This document shows, in pieces, positions 34,227-45,661 of a stretch of 64,000 nucleotides of DNA. Source of the stretch: Mantamonas sphyraenae. Taxonomy: Eukaryota > CRuMs > Mantamonadidae. The DNA lies in the NCBI GenBank assembly GCA_026936335.1, contig JAPMXV010000043.1, positions 372,001-436,000 on the forward strand, read 5' to 3'. A program made the position numbers and the translations under genes. Position 1 is the stretch's first letter. Each line of letters opens with the position of its first letter. Below the pieces are notes generated by a model. It did not search any database. It was not told the DNA's origin and worked only from the letters and a program-made list of their open reading frames with translations.

Positions 34227-34678
34227 TTAGTGTTCCTGTGTCCATTGGATGGTGCTGAGGTCGATGCCCTCCTGGACCATCTCCCAGAGAGGAGACATGT
34301 CGCGCAGGCGCTGGACATGTTCGATGCACTGCTGGATGGTGTAGTCGACCTCACGTTCGGTGGAAAAGCGGTTGATGCCAAAGCGGATGCTGGTGTGGGC
34401 CATCTCCTCATTGACGCCGAGAGCACGCAGGACGTAGGAGGGCTCGAGAGAAGCCGAGGTGCACGCAGAGCCCGACGAGACGGCAATGTTCTTAAGACCC
34501 ATGAGGAGAGACTCGCCCTCGACGTAGGCAAAGCTCATGTTGATGCAGCCCGGATAACGGTTGTGTTCGTCGCCGTTGAGCTCGATGTCCGAGATGTTTT
34601 CACGGAGACCTGCCTTGAGCCTCTCGCCCAGTCGGCTGACGTGAGCCAGGTCGAGATGCATCTCCTCACGAGCCAATT
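34227..34678 (-). pseudogene. NFS1: 3' fragment of NFS1 (inverted duplicate)
   Basis: The frame is open for the last 150 codons of cysteine desulfurase, including [14 protein letters not shown], and ends at the same stop as the full gene. The PLP lysine half and the start are missing, so it cannot make an enzyme. One or two silent differences from the parent were seen. Confidence 0.92.
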
Positions 34679-34694
34679 CATTCCTTCCTGTTGG

Positions 34695-37080
34695 TCACAA
34701 CCTAGCTTGGCTCATGGCAAGGTGCAGCGACTCGAGGAAGCGGCCGCTGTCGGCCTTGCGCAGCTCCATGACGGTCGAGTCAAACCCGTCTCGCTTTGCA
34801 CGTGCGTCGCTGGCCTGTGCTGCCTCGCTAAAGCACAGACCGAATTGGTTGCGCACAGTGTCCCCCAGGGCGCCGGCTACCGTGAGACCCACCACCAGGT
34901 AGATCTCGTTCTCTGCGTCGATCAGCGAAAACAACACCATGGAACGCGTCTGACTGCTCGACCGCACTTGGTGGTTTCGAAAGATGTCCATGAGAAAGTA
35001 GCCCAGCTTGGCCAGCCCCTGTGCCCCGCGGAACATCTCGTTTGCCTGTAGGTCGTTCAGAAACGCGTACCGGAACGTTCCCAGGTTCACCACTGCCTTC
35101 TTTTCCATCAGCAGGATCCCTTGGTTCACCACTGCCTTTTGCATCGTCATTGCACGCTGGATCCCTGCCTCCAGCTGTTCCGTCGATTCCATCGACAGCG
35201 CATCGTACGCTCGCCAAAATCCACGATGCCATGCTCCCGCACCCTCCTCCTCTTCCTCGCCATGCACGTTGGACAACGCAAACAGATCGCTGTTGCCGCC
35301 GCCGGCGCCGACGCCACCACTGCTGCTGCTGTTGCTGCTGCTGCTGCTCGTCGACATGTCGCTTGTGTCCAGGGCGCTCGTCTCGTCCATTTGCAGGCTG
35401 CTGCCACTGTACTCCTCCAGCAGCGCAGTGAGGGCCAACGACACGTCGGCTGCGCCCAGTTCGCGCTGGTAGCCCGTCTGCTGAGTGAACGAGTCGTAGA
35501 AAATGTCCTCCAGGCCGTAGATGCGTCCCACACCACGCACCTTGGTCGTCAGCTGCTTCTTGGACATGGTGCTCATGCACCGAAACTTCTGTTTGCACTC
35601 CTGAAGCGGAATGCCCAGTTTGGAGAGGATTGTGTTCAGCGCCATGCGCCCATCTTCGTTCCAAATGCCAAGCCGCGATGCAACGTATCCCGAGTAGTAC
35701 ATGGCGTCGTACAGCGACCAGTGCCGCAGCAAGTTGAAACGCATCTCTTCACACAGCCGGATGTGTGTGTGGCTGTTGACCTTGAACGTGAACCCCTCAC
35801 GCACAAGTTCTTCCGATGTGCTCGGGTTCAGCCGGCTCACCTCGTCGTGCAACAGACCCACCGCGTTACGGTACTGCATTGTGTCCACCTTGTTGTGCAC
35901 AAACTGGTCTGTGGCCCCTACAATGGCCAGCCACAGCAACTCGTTTGTCTCTCGGTTCACGCTGCTCGCCAAACTGTACATGAGGTATGCAGCGCTGCTT
36001 CCGTACGACGTCCCTGAATAGTATTCGTTCACCTTGCGCAGCCGTGTCTTGCGTTCCGCTTGTCTCCTCACCCAACCTTCCCGTTCGCCCGTCTCCTCCT
36101 CCTCTTCTCCGTCTTCCCCCACGCGCCTCCTCTGTGTGTGTGTGCGTTCATGTCTGTGTGTCAGCCAAACCCATCCCATTCTCCCCACTTGCCTCTCCAC
36201 ACTTCGCCCTACCTTGTGGTTCGTGCGTGAAAACGAGCCAAACTCGTCTTCGTCGTCGTCGTCGTCCTCGTCATCCCACCCGTCCACGTCGCGGGACAGC
36301 ATCTCGGCTGCCAGAAAGTCCTCCTCCTCAGGAAAGTCCTGCTCATCATCGGCGTCGTGCAATAAGTAAACCTGTGTGTTGGGCGGTCACGAGTGTCAGG
36401 ATGGCGACTTGGGGCGCGTCCAGGTTTTTTGGCGCCAAATCGGCGGCTGTGGCAATCCCACCCACCTGTTGTTGTGCAAACACGTTCTTGTGGTTGTATG
36501 GCCGCCTGCTGTCTGCAATGTAAACATCCATGTCACGCCTGTGCAACGCCAGAAGCGAAGCAATGTCCACGTTGCCGCCGCAGTTCAGCAGGAACAGCGA
36601 GGTGATGAACGTCTTCGCGCCAATCCTTGTGTGAGTCTCTCCACTCTCTCCAAACACACACGCACACACACATACCTCCTTTGGGTCCAGTTCAGCCACG
36701 CACTGCTCCACCTCCTCGTAGCCAAGCACAGGCATGACCCGGTATGAAATAAAATCGGCGTGCAGCAGCGTCTGTGTGGTCCAGGTGTCAGGAGATTTTG
36801 ATTTTGGCGGGAAACCTTGACCCGGCCTCCAGCTCACGCCTACACTCTCATCTGTGCCCATGCGCCCACACACACGTATCCACCACGCCCCCCTTTGTCC
36901 CCTCTACCGTGCACCTCTGCCCACATCAGCACTCACCATCAGAATTTTGCACGCGCAAACCGCATCGCCGTCAGGCGCCACAAAGATCAGCACCGTCGTC
37001 GTGCCACTGCCCACCTGTGCCGCTGTCTCGCTCACACGGCGATGGACTCCCAACTGGAAATCCTCAGGAAACAGGATCAT
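34695..37080 (-). CDS. CDC45: DNA replication factor CDC45
   Basis: CDC45 joins MCM2-7 and GINS to form the CMG replicative helicase. Exons: 36937-37080, 36676-36771, 36466-36636, 36213-36371 and 34695-36131, all phase 0; about 668 residues. Family marks are TVLIFVAPDGDAVCACKIL (DHH-like strand), LLNCGGNVDIASLL, DSRRPYNHKNVFAQQQ, an acidic linker (DDEDDDDDEDEF), EYYSGTSYGSSAAYLMYSLA, WLAIVGATDQFV and LRHWSLYDAMYYSGYVASRL. A low-complexity Ser/Gly insert with a CTG-type repeat (about 35300-35360) breaks the C-terminal half. The stop lies 17 bases from the inverted-repeat edge. Confidence 0.95.
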
Positions 37081-37185
37081 CTTCGTTGGAAGAGTTGGCG
37101 GAGTTGGCCCAGCCGGCGTCCATTCGTCCTTCGTCTCTCTTCTCCCTCCACATGCCCACAACTTGCTTCCCAACTCACTTCTTCA

Positions 37186-40100
37186 TCAGCCTTTGAGACG
37201 TCGCGCCAGCACAATGGCCAGGTACTTGAAAAAGTTGCCTGCCAGTTCTGCGCGCACGCCCAGCATGTTCATCACGTACTCAAACTCCACCAGCTCAACG
37301 TCTGTCTGGTCGGCTGCACTCACAATGCTCGCGGACGCAGGCCCTGCGTCCAGGAAACTCATTTCGCCAAACCACTCGCCTTCCTCCAGCTTGCGCACAC
37401 GCACCACGTGGCCCTTGTTCATGCGCTGCACCCACACTTCGCCCTTGGCCACACGCAGCAGTGCGCGCGTACGCTGCCCTTCTTTCAGGATCAACTCACT
37501 GTGCTTGAATCTCATCCGTTGGGCTCCTCCAAAGATGATGTCCATGTCCGACTCGTCCAGCACCTCTGTGAGCGGATCCTTTGGTGGCCCTTCGTCCTGT
37601 GCCGCTTCCTCCTCCTGCGACGACGACGACGACGATGATGACGATGACGACCCTGCTTCATCCTTGCCCACCGTCCCTTCATCCTTCTTGTACAAGCGGC
37701 GCAGGTTGATCGATCGCCTCTTGATGCCCACCTCCGACCGCGCCACTACCCACAGATCATAGATCAGCTTCAGAAAGTTGGCGTTGTCAAACTTGAGTGT
37801 GTGTTCCACCCGACCGTGGTACCACACCAACAAGTCATTTTCGTTTTGCACCATCGCCGTCACATTCTTCAACGGCAGCACAACGCCTGCCTTTCCCCTC
37901 GCCGCAAAGTTGACGTAGTTGTGAGTGACGTACACAAACCCAGTCATCGTCTGCTGCGTCAACCCATTCTCCAGATTGCATCCCAACTCTGTGTGTGTGT
38001 GTGTGTGTGTGTGAGCGTCACATCATGCCCAATCCCACGCGCGTTTCCCCCGCAATCAAACTCACTCTCAATCACATGGTCTTTCAGACGAAACACTTTT
38101 GTAAACTCGTCGTCAATGGTCTCTTGCAGCCGTTGCTTGTCCTGATTTCCCGCCTTGCTCTTCTTGGGCTTCGAGCTGCGCAGGCGCGAGACAAGAATCA
38201 TGCAGATGTACCGGTACAGCTTGGCACTCAGCGTGGGGTCGCTGCGGATCAGGATCTCCACACTCTTGTCGTCGATGACATACACCTGGACCACGTGGTC
38301 CTCAGCCACAATCGACGCCGACGCCACGCCACCCTCCAGGAAACTCATTTCGCCAAACACATTGCCCGGTCCCATCACGCGGAAGATCATTCGCTTGTTG
38401 CCCTGACCCTTTTCCACACGCACAAAACCGCGTGCCACCTGACAGATGGACGAGCAGCGCTTGTTCTCTTGCAGCACAAACTCGCTCTTGCGGTACGAAA
38501 CGATGCGCGTGCCCTCCAACAGCTTGTTCCAGTCATCCTCCGACAGGCTTGCGTGCGATCTCCCACGCCCCATGCTCACGCTGTTCAGCCTGTTGCGCCT
38601 CCTGTTTCCTTGCACCGCCGTGGATGCCGTCCAGCTGTACATGATGGCCTGGTGCAGGTTCAACGGGCACTGGTTGAACGTCAACTTCTTCTCACCGTCC
38701 GACGAACGGATCACAACCTCCACCCCACTCGCCGAGGATTGCTTGACCGCACGCACCTGCGAAAACGGAATGATGTCGTAGCGTTGGAACCCAAACAGCG
38801 TTGCTGCAAAGCACAGGAACCCGTTGGTGATCACCAGCCTTCCGTACAACGGCAGTCTATGCACCAGTGCACACGACGTCTCGTACAGAATGCTCTGGCC
38901 ATCGTCCAATTGGAACTCGCGCCGAAACTCTTGGAAGCGCTTTGTGTTGCGCGGGTAGAACACGTGCAGCGTGCGGCTGTTCTTGATTTGCTCCATCAGC
39001 TCGATGGCCTTGCGACTGCGAAAGAACCTCGCTGCGCCTTCCTCATCCATCGTGTTGTACAGCTCTCGCGCCGCGTCGTTGAACATGTACACCGGTGGTT
39101 CGCTCGCTTCGACCACGTGCTCGATGCGTCGCCTGTGTGACTGCGCAATCGGCACCTCCATCTCGCTCATCTCACGCACATACCGGTCCACAATCTGACC
39201 TGCTCGGTACTTGCGCGCCTCCACGCCTTTGTACAGCTGCTTGAACGATTCCACTTCCAACCAGAACAGCATGTTTTCCGGGCACTTTTCCGTTTGCATC
39301 TGGTCATGCAGGCGCAGAAACAGAAACAGTTTGGCCACCACCGACTTTACCTGGCCCACCAGCGCGTAGAAAGCCTCTTCGTTCGTTTTCACATTGTTCT
39401 CTGTGTTGAGCACGCTTTGCAGCAGCTTGGTCGACTGCGGCTGTCCGGTTGTCACCAGCAGCGTGCTCATCTGCAGGGCCAGACCAGACTTCCAACCGGC
39501 CACCACACACTCGCTGGGATGACAAAACATCTCGCGCTGCAGCAGGTTGTGGTACATGCCCTCGCTGGCTTCCAGCAGCGAGTCCAGCGTGCGTTCAGCC
39601 TCGCCCAGCTCGTCACTTTGCACAAACTCCAGGTATGCGTCCTTCATGTTGTTCAGCAACTTGGACAGGAGGTTTTCAAAGTATGAAAAGTCGCCCCGGA
39701 TCACACTGGCCTCCAGATCCACCCACTCGGGCAGCTTCACTGGCAGCTGCGAATTGATGTGCACGTACTTGGAGTACACCTCATCCACCAGCTCCAGCGC
39801 AATCATTTGGTCTTCGTCCGTGTACTTGGTGGTGTCAAACGTGGCCGTGGCCAACAGGTGGTACACGTCCAGCGCAACGCCTACCAGCGGGATTTGGAAC
39901 GCGCTGTTGGCGCTCAGGAATTGCACCCACTTGAGAAAGTGTACCAGCTTGCGGATGGTCAGCATGACGGACAGAACCACGTCTTCCATGCGTAGCAGCG
40001 GCCTATCCTTGGCGTTCAGCGCGCCGTCGTCTCGCTGGCCTCGAAAGTCTGTGAAGCCCAGCTGCAGGATTTCAGAGGAACGTACAATGGAATCACTCCA

Positions 40101-41099
40101 CTTGAGCGATTCCATCTCGTTGGGAGCAGCGATTTCCCACGATTCCGGCGTTTCCAGCTCCTCGTCGTAGATGCGCTTGACCACCTCAAACACGTGCTGC
40201 TGTTGGCCCGTGTGGTCCTCCTTGCTGTGCAACACCCGTTCGATTTCGTTCAAATGCCAGCATCCAATGGGTGCCTCCGACTTGGAGTCGTTGAAAAACA
40301 TCAGGAACTGCTTGGTGAGCACAAAGTAGCGCGTTTGCCACACGTCGTGGCTCTCGCCACCCAGCTTGCGAAGGTACCCCTCCTTGACACGCCGTGACAC
40401 CAACGCCTGCTGGATCTTCTTTTGCTCCTCGTCGTCTTCGTCCTCCTCTTCCTCGTCGTCGCTGTCGGTTTGCGTCAGCAACGAGGCCCCCGAAGTCGTT
40501 GTCTTTTGTGACACCATGGTCAGTTCCTCTGTGTACTGCTCCGCATACTCCATCATGGCCATCTGCAGGGCGATTTCACGGTCGACCTCACGCTGGCGGT
40601 CCTTGGAGGGCAGCGTTGAGGTGTTGGACAAGCTGTTTGGCAGGTCTGGGCTCTGCACTCGCACCGTACGCGTGGTGTTGGTCGTGTATGTAGTGTAAGT
40701 GGTGTACTGCGACTCGCCACTGTGAGTGGAGGCCACCGAGGACACCACCGACTCGGTTTCGCCCGTAACGGATTTGCCTCGCCGCCGACGCCGTTCCCTT
40801 CTCGTGCGCTTGCTCTTCCGGCTGCGCTTGCTCGACACACTCTGTCCACTTCGTGACTCGTTGTCGCTGCTCCGCCTGCTCATTGTTGTCGTCGTCGTCT
40901 GTACACTGCCGCGACGCGACTCGTTCGCCGACGAAAAGCCCGACTCGCTTCCGCTTTCGCCTCCTCCACCTCGCTTCTTCTTGCCCTTTCGACCCTTTTT
41001 GCTCTTTTTCGGCGTGTGCATCACATCCTCCGGCACCAGCAGCGTTGCCGACGACTGCCGTTCCGTGGAGAACTGCTGCACCCGATCCACCCCGCTCAT
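37186..41099 (-). CDS. PH - RGS - GRAM - cNBD - GRAM - cNBD signalling protein
   Basis: Exons 38066-41099 and 37186-37988 join in phase 1 to 1,278 residues. After a basic, Ser-rich N-terminus, a PH domain lies at about 40130-40395 (VKEGYLRKLGGESHDVWQTR). An RGS domain follows at about 38990-39320 (ENMLFWLEVESFKQL), then a GRAM domain at about 38620-38925 (YGRLVITNGFLCFAATLFG). A cyclic-nucleotide-binding fold lies at about 38170-38560, a second GRAM at about 37750-37975 (GFVYVTHNYVNFAARG) and a second such fold at about 37200-37560. Both phosphate cassettes read GEMSFL...ASASIV. The glutamate is kept, but the arginine that binds the cNMP phosphate is replaced, so cAMP or cGMP binding is doubtful. 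Role: probably a membrane-recruited G-alpha regulator. ATG 41177 is a possible upstream start. Confidence 0.8.
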
Positions 41100-41316
41100 G
41101 GCCGTTGCGCTGCTCGTTTTTGGCGGCGCTCGGGCATCGATTGCCACCCGCACCATGCATGCCCACACCATGCACATGCATTGGGAGGAAAGGGGGAAGG
41201 CGATAGATGGTCAGCGAGGGCGTGGGTGAGAGTGCAGTGCTCCATTGGCGCCCAGCTGCCCAAAACAACACACCCACTTGCCTCTCCTCGCCTCTCCCCG
41301 GCCCGTGTGCACAGCC

Positions 41317-41835
41317 ATGAGCTGGAGGAGACCACTGTTGACGGCCGTCAATGTGGGCGCCATCACTTGGTGGATCCAAGAGTACGTGGTGGAGATATCT
41401 CTGACGCGGGGGCCGTCCATGGAGCCGACCATCAATCGGGACGGCGCTGTGGTGGTGATCAACAAAGTGGCAGGTCACAAGGGCGTGTGCAGACGCGGCG
41501 ACGTCGTTGTTGCACGTGCGCCACACAATCCACACCACAACATCTGCAAACGCATTGTGGCCAAACCAGGCGACCTCGTCCACTTTGTGGACACGGACCA
41601 GGATGAAAAGAGCATCCTGCGCATCAAGTCTGGCTCCGTCTTTCTCCTGGGCGACAATTACAACGAAAGCCTGGACTCGCGCCACTACGGCCCCGTGCCC
41701 ATTGCCCTCTTGCGCGGTGTCGTTGTCTGGCAGCTCTGGCCCCACTTTGGGCCCGTTGCAGGCAGCGAGGGTGTCGACCAGCGCCGCTCACGCGTTCAAA
41801 TCGACGAGTCTCGCCTCGATCCAGAATCCAACTGA
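41317..41835 (+). CDS. IMMP1L: Mitochondrial inner membrane protease subunit 1
   Basis: Type I signal peptidase-like enzyme that trims proteins sorted to the intermembrane space. A single exon of 172 codons. The N-terminal segment (LLTAVNVGAITWWIQEYVV) is a weak membrane anchor. The catalytic serine is in TRGPSMEPT and the lysine in NICKRIVAKPGD. GDNYNESLDSRHYGPVP is the conserved C-terminal box, close to animal IMMP1L. The C-terminus extends about 20 residues beyond the usual end. It diverges from the RGS/cNBD gene with a gap of about 217 bases. Confidence 0.93.
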   Translation: MSWRRPLLTAVNVGAITWWIQEYVVEISLTRGPSMEPTINRDGAVVVINKVAGHKGVCRRGDVVVARAPHNPHHNICKRIVAKPGDLVHFVDTDQDEKSILRIKSGSVFLLGDNYNESLDSRHYGPVPIALLRGVVVWQLWPHFGPVAGSEGVDQRRSRVQIDESRLDPESN

Positions 41836-41932
41836 CCGCCTTTCATGCATGGCAATGGCAATGCCCAAGGGGGGCAATCTGCCTGTGTGTGTGTGTGTGT
41901 GTGTGTGGCATTTGAGCAGTTTGTTGGAAAGA

Positions 41933-44137
41933 TCAGTTTCCGTTTTCCTGCTCTTCCTCACCCTCCTCCTCATCGTTCTCGCCCTCCTCGCCCTCTTCAT
42001 CCTCCTCATACTCCTCATCCTCTGCATCTTCGATGTCTTCCCTACTGACGGTGGCGAGTGCAGCCTCGGCCACCTCCGTCAGAAATTCCTCGTCCTCGAG
42101 GGTGCCCGCCTGCGCCTGTTCAAACTGAGCTGGGTCATCGCCCTCCACGAGCGGCTGGCGCACAGTCTTCCAGGCAATCATACGCTCGGGATCCTGTTTG
42201 GCCACCTGCATGTACGTGTACATGCCCAGGTTGCCGCGTGCCACCCCCAAGTAGATGCGTGTGTTGTCCAGCGCCTCCACCGCATTGCGTCCAAACACAA
42301 TGGCTCCTGGTCGCGTGTACTTTTCCCGAAAGATGGACGGGGGCCGTTCCATCCAGCTGATGTCGGCCATGTCCTTCTCCGTCGCCACGAGTTCCCGAGC
42401 GAGCATGTACGCGCGTTCAAAGAAGCGTGCGGCCTCGCTAAACTTGTCCTGCAGGTTGTGGATGAGGCCCAACATGCAGCATGCCTCGGCTTCGCAGTCC
42501 TGTCGCTCCATACGCTGCGCCAGCGTCAGATACGTTTCCAGGTACCGCTTCGACGTTGCCAACTCGTCCTGGTTCTGATACACAAAGGCCAGCGAGGCAC
42601 ACGCTTGACCTTTGCCCACGTTGTCGTCCGTTTCCCCACACAGGGTGTAGTAGCGCTTGTAAAAGTTGACCGCCTGCTGCAGGTCCTCCATGTGTTCGTA
42701 CGCCAGGCCCAGCCTGTAGTTGGCGTTCGCTTCGTTCTCCTTGTCGTCCGTGTACTGTGCCACCTCCAAACTCTTCTTGTGAAACTCCACTGCCGTGGCG
42801 TAATCCCCTTCCGACTCACACTGGTCCGCATACGTCAGGTACGCGTTGATCAGCCTGCCCTCCGCCGTTTCCGCCTCCGCCTGCGTCACCACGGGGTTCC
42901 CATCTGCATCAAACTGCAGTTGACTGTCCACGCCTCCGTCGCTCGTCGTCGTCCCCTCCTTCCTCTCCGTCCTCCCCGTCTTCCTGCCGCTTGCGTGCCT
43001 TGCGCAGCTGTTCGTCTGCCTCCTTCAAACTGGTCGCCGTCAACAGCGTCGTCTTGCTTGCCTTTTCCTTGCGTCCCAACTCCACACACCGTTCCAGAAA
43101 CTGAATGGCCGTCAGCGTGTGGTTCAGCTCCTCGTACGTCTTGCCCAGGTTGCCGTTTGCTTGGATCTCCTTGTCGATGTCGTACGTCTCCTGTGCAATC
43201 TCCAACGTCCGCTGGTGGAATCCAATGCTGGTTTGAAAGTCATTCTCCCGCTGAAAGTACTCCGCAAGATCCTTGTAGCCGTCAAACACACGGTCGGCGT
43301 CGGCTGTGAGGTGGACGATGCGCTGTGTGTGTCAGTGGTTTTCGCCGCTGCTGGGTTGCGTTTCTTCCCCTGCGCTCTCTCCGTCCTTGGCATGCGAGGG
43401 ACTGCGTGTGCGTGTGCTCAGGGCACGAGTGTATGCACACGTGCCATATGCGTGTGTGTGCATGCGTGTGTGGAGCCCTTACCATCGCGTTTGGCCGATT
43501 CGGTGAGCTTGAGTTTGTCCTCGAGGAAGCGCAGCTTTGCAACGGTCTCTTTGTCTTCAAAGCCGTCTGCGTCCTTGTGTGGGTCGACATACCGAGTGGG
43601 GTAGATCTTGGCACGGCGCATCTCGTTGGGATTGAGGGAGGTCTGTGCCACCTCGGGTTCGTGCGTCAGGTAGAAGAAATCGATGAAGGAGTCGACAAAG
43701 CCCTCGGTGATGATGTCCAAGCAGATCTGCTTCTTCTTGCTCTGGCTGTGCTGGCTCTCGGCCACACTCTCACTGCTGGTCATGCCCATGCCCATGCCGC
43801 CAACGTTGGCCCCAACACTGGCTCCCAGCCCAGCGCGTCCTGTGCCGCCTGCCCCGTAGCCGCTGCTGCGAACCGACTTGTTCTTGCTGCTCACCACCGA
43901 CCGTGAGCCCTTGCCCACGCCCCGCTTGCCACCTCGTCGTTTGCCTTTGCCCGTGCCTCCTCCCACGGCCCTTTTGCGCGGTGATTGAGTGCCCTGCATG
44001 CCTCCTGCCTCGCTGGGAGGTGTTGCACCCGCTCCCGACGCGCCCTGCACCGTCAGCAAGCCTCCGCCTCCACTGCCACTCAGTCCCAGCCCCGTGCCAG
44101 GCATCCCTTTGCCCGTCTTGCGCTGCTTCCCGCTCAT
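41933..44137 (-). CDS. TTC29: TTC29-like axonemal tetratricopeptide protein (one frame break)
   Basis: TTC29 is needed for ciliary and sperm flagellar motility. Exons 43483-44137 and 41933-43303 join in phase 1 (acceptor after CACCTCACAG). The first 160 residues are Gly/Ser-rich and basic. Then comes the family start block ICLDIITEGFVDSFIDFFYL, followed by TPR repeats (for example ANANYRLGLAYEHMEDLQQA and AEACCMLGLIHNLQDKFSEA). The acidic C-terminus ends in runs of Glu. Near 42955, in a GGGG run within an acidic linker, the frame needs one base fewer to continue into DSQLQFDADGNP. No GT-AG intron fits there. Family call is strong from block order. Confidence 0.85.
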
Positions 44138-44207
44138 GCTGTCGCCGTGGAGAATTGTGTTGTGTGTGCTTGCGCAAACTGAACGCGAAGGGACCCAGCG
44201 AAAAACG
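44138..44207. promoter_or_regulatory. Bidirectional promoter interval, TTC29 / TMEM230-like
   Basis: 70 bases lie between divergent start codons. No core motif was recognised. Confidence 0.4.
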
Positions 44208-44792
44208 ATGTCTGGCAAGTACGAACGGTTGCAAACCATCGAACCGGAACAGGACGGTGGCGGCGACGAGACGATGGTTGACACAGATGTGGTGAAGCAT
44301 CCGCTGGCAGGCGCATCACCGTCTGTGCAAGCGTCGGAAAACAGCGTGAGCCAACGGCCCAGCTCGGCCAACTCCAACGCCTCGGGAGGCGGTGACCACC
44401 CACTGTCCCTGCAGAACGCACGCCGCGCCGCACGCCATTACAACTACGGCGCAGAGAGCGACGAAGAGGAGGAGATGCACGCACGCGAGAGTGTCGAGGT
44501 GCGCAGGGAGCGACGTCGACGCATCGAGGAGTACCAGCGCAACTCCCTCTTTGAAGCCAAGCGTTCGGCCATCTATTTGGCCGTTGGCCTGTTTCTGGTC
44601 GGTGGCATCCTTCTGACCATTGGTCTACTCATGGGCACAGGCCACATTCCCTCCGGGTACACCAACCACGGCCTCCAGCTCGTCATCCTCGGCGGCCTCA
44701 TGTTCCTTCCTGGTTCCTACTATACATACGTTGTCTATGCCACCTGGCGTGGTTACCGTGGCTACTCTTATTCGCTCATTCCAGACTATTGA
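44208..44792 (+). CDS. TMEM230: TMEM230-like (DUF872) two-pass membrane protein
   Basis: A single exon of 194 residues. A long Ser/acidic cytosolic N-terminus leads to two hydrophobic helices (AIYLAVGLFLVGGILLTIGLL and LQLVILGGLMFLPGSYYTYVV). The family C-terminal signature RGYRGYSYSLIPDY matches the TMEM230 ending (YRGYSYDDIPDF). TMEM230 acts in secretory and recycling vesicle traffic in animals. TMEM134 is the close alternative, but the C-terminal motif fits TMEM230 better. Confidence 0.82.
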   Translation: MSGKYERLQTIEPEQDGGGDETMVDTDVVKHPLAGASPSVQASENSVSQRPSSANSNASGGGDHPLSLQNARRAARHYNYGAESDEEEEMHARESVEVRRERRRRIEEYQRNSLFEAKRSAIYLAVGLFLVGGILLTIGLLMGTGHIPSGYTNHGLQLVILGGLMFLPGSYYTYVVYATWRGYRGYSYSLIPDY

Positions 44793-44891
44793 GCGTGTGG
44801 GTGGGTGGCAAAACGAACGAATGAGCTCTCCTTGGTTTTCCATTTCACTGTCATCCCACTGTTCTCCTCCAGCGCAACCATCCATCCATGA

Positions 44892-45599
44892 TCACTCGGA
44901 AGCGCTGGCGTTGGCGTCCTGCACCACAATCAGCATGTACGACTTGAGCTCGCCGGACACCTCGTCGACCGTGCCAAAGTACGGCGCAATCATGATCTCG
45001 TGCTTCTTTGTGCGCACGCGCAGAAAAGTGAGGTCGTTCTTGCTCTGTTGTTCGCATGTATGTGTGTGTGTGTGTGCGTGTGTGAGTGCACAGTGTCCGA
45101 GGTGGTGATTCCCCACGCTGTGGCAATTCCCTCTGCTTGCTGCTCGCCCCGTGCTGCTTCGTGCCAACTTACGTTGTCCTCCAGCTCCTGCACCACCTTG
45201 CGTGTCTTTTGTGTCAGCGAGCTGATGAGTGTGGCATACTGTACAGTGACTGCGTTGTCGTCGTAGCTGGAGCGGATGGCCACCCCCTTGCCGTTGACGA
45301 TCAGGCAGCCCAGCACGCCCTTCTGGCTGAGGATGCGCTTGAATGTTTCGTCCACGTCGCTCTGTATGATCCATATCCGAACGTGTCAGCCCACTGTTTC
45401 CACCCCCTTTGCCTCCTACGCCCTTCTGCGCCTGCCCACGAGAAAGCCGTTGCGCGCGAAACCCCTTTTGCCCGGCGCACCATGTCTATGGACATCCCAT
45501 TGCCTCGTCACACGCTGTCCGCGCTCGCCTGTGACTTGGGTGTACGACTGGGTGTGGTGCTGAGGCTGTGTGTGTGTGCATGCATCCGCGACGTACCAT
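44892..45599 (-). CDS. DYNLRB: Roadblock/LC7 dynein light chain, paralogue A
   Basis: Roadblock subunits dimerise and bind dynein intermediate chains in the cytoplasmic, axonemal and IFT motors. Coding exons: ATG only (45597-45599), 45173-45361 and 44892-45044; 114 residues. It reads SDVDETFKRILSQKGVLG, then NDLTFLRVRTKKHEIMIAP, all typical. Between MIAP and MLIVVQ there is an insert of about 16 residues (YFGTVDEVSGELKSY) that other roadblocks lack. A sister gene starts 63 bases away on the other strand. The bare-ATG first exon is supported by a good donor (ATG|GTACGT) and matching phase. Confidence 0.88.
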
Positions 45600-45661
45600 T
45601 CTCTCTCGGCAGTTCCCTTGCCTGCGCCGGCGAGCACAGAAAAACACACCCCACGCACGGC
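45600..45661. promoter_or_regulatory. Shared promoter interval of the two roadblock genes
   Basis: 62 bases lie between the start codons of the head-to-head roadblock paralogues. This suggests matched expression of the two subunits. Confidence 0.45.

Larger units (their letters stand above)
33413..34678 (-). repeat. Right arm of the 1.2 kb inverted repeat
   Basis: 1,266 bases match the reverse complement of 31467-32700, about 32 bases longer because of GT/AC repeat expansion. The outer end cuts NFS1 within codons for QLAREE and abuts unrelated sequence 17 bases from the CDC45 stop. Confidence 0.95.

Noticed and set aside
41507-43309. A 600-codon plus-strand open frame opposite TTC29
   Set aside because: Antisense product is Leu/Arg/His-rich; the minus strand matches TTC29 block by block.
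45362-45376. ATGGATCATACAG as the start of roadblock A
   Set aside because: It leads into the wrong frame; the splice from ATG at 45599 to the exon at 45361 gives the correct roadblock N-terminus.
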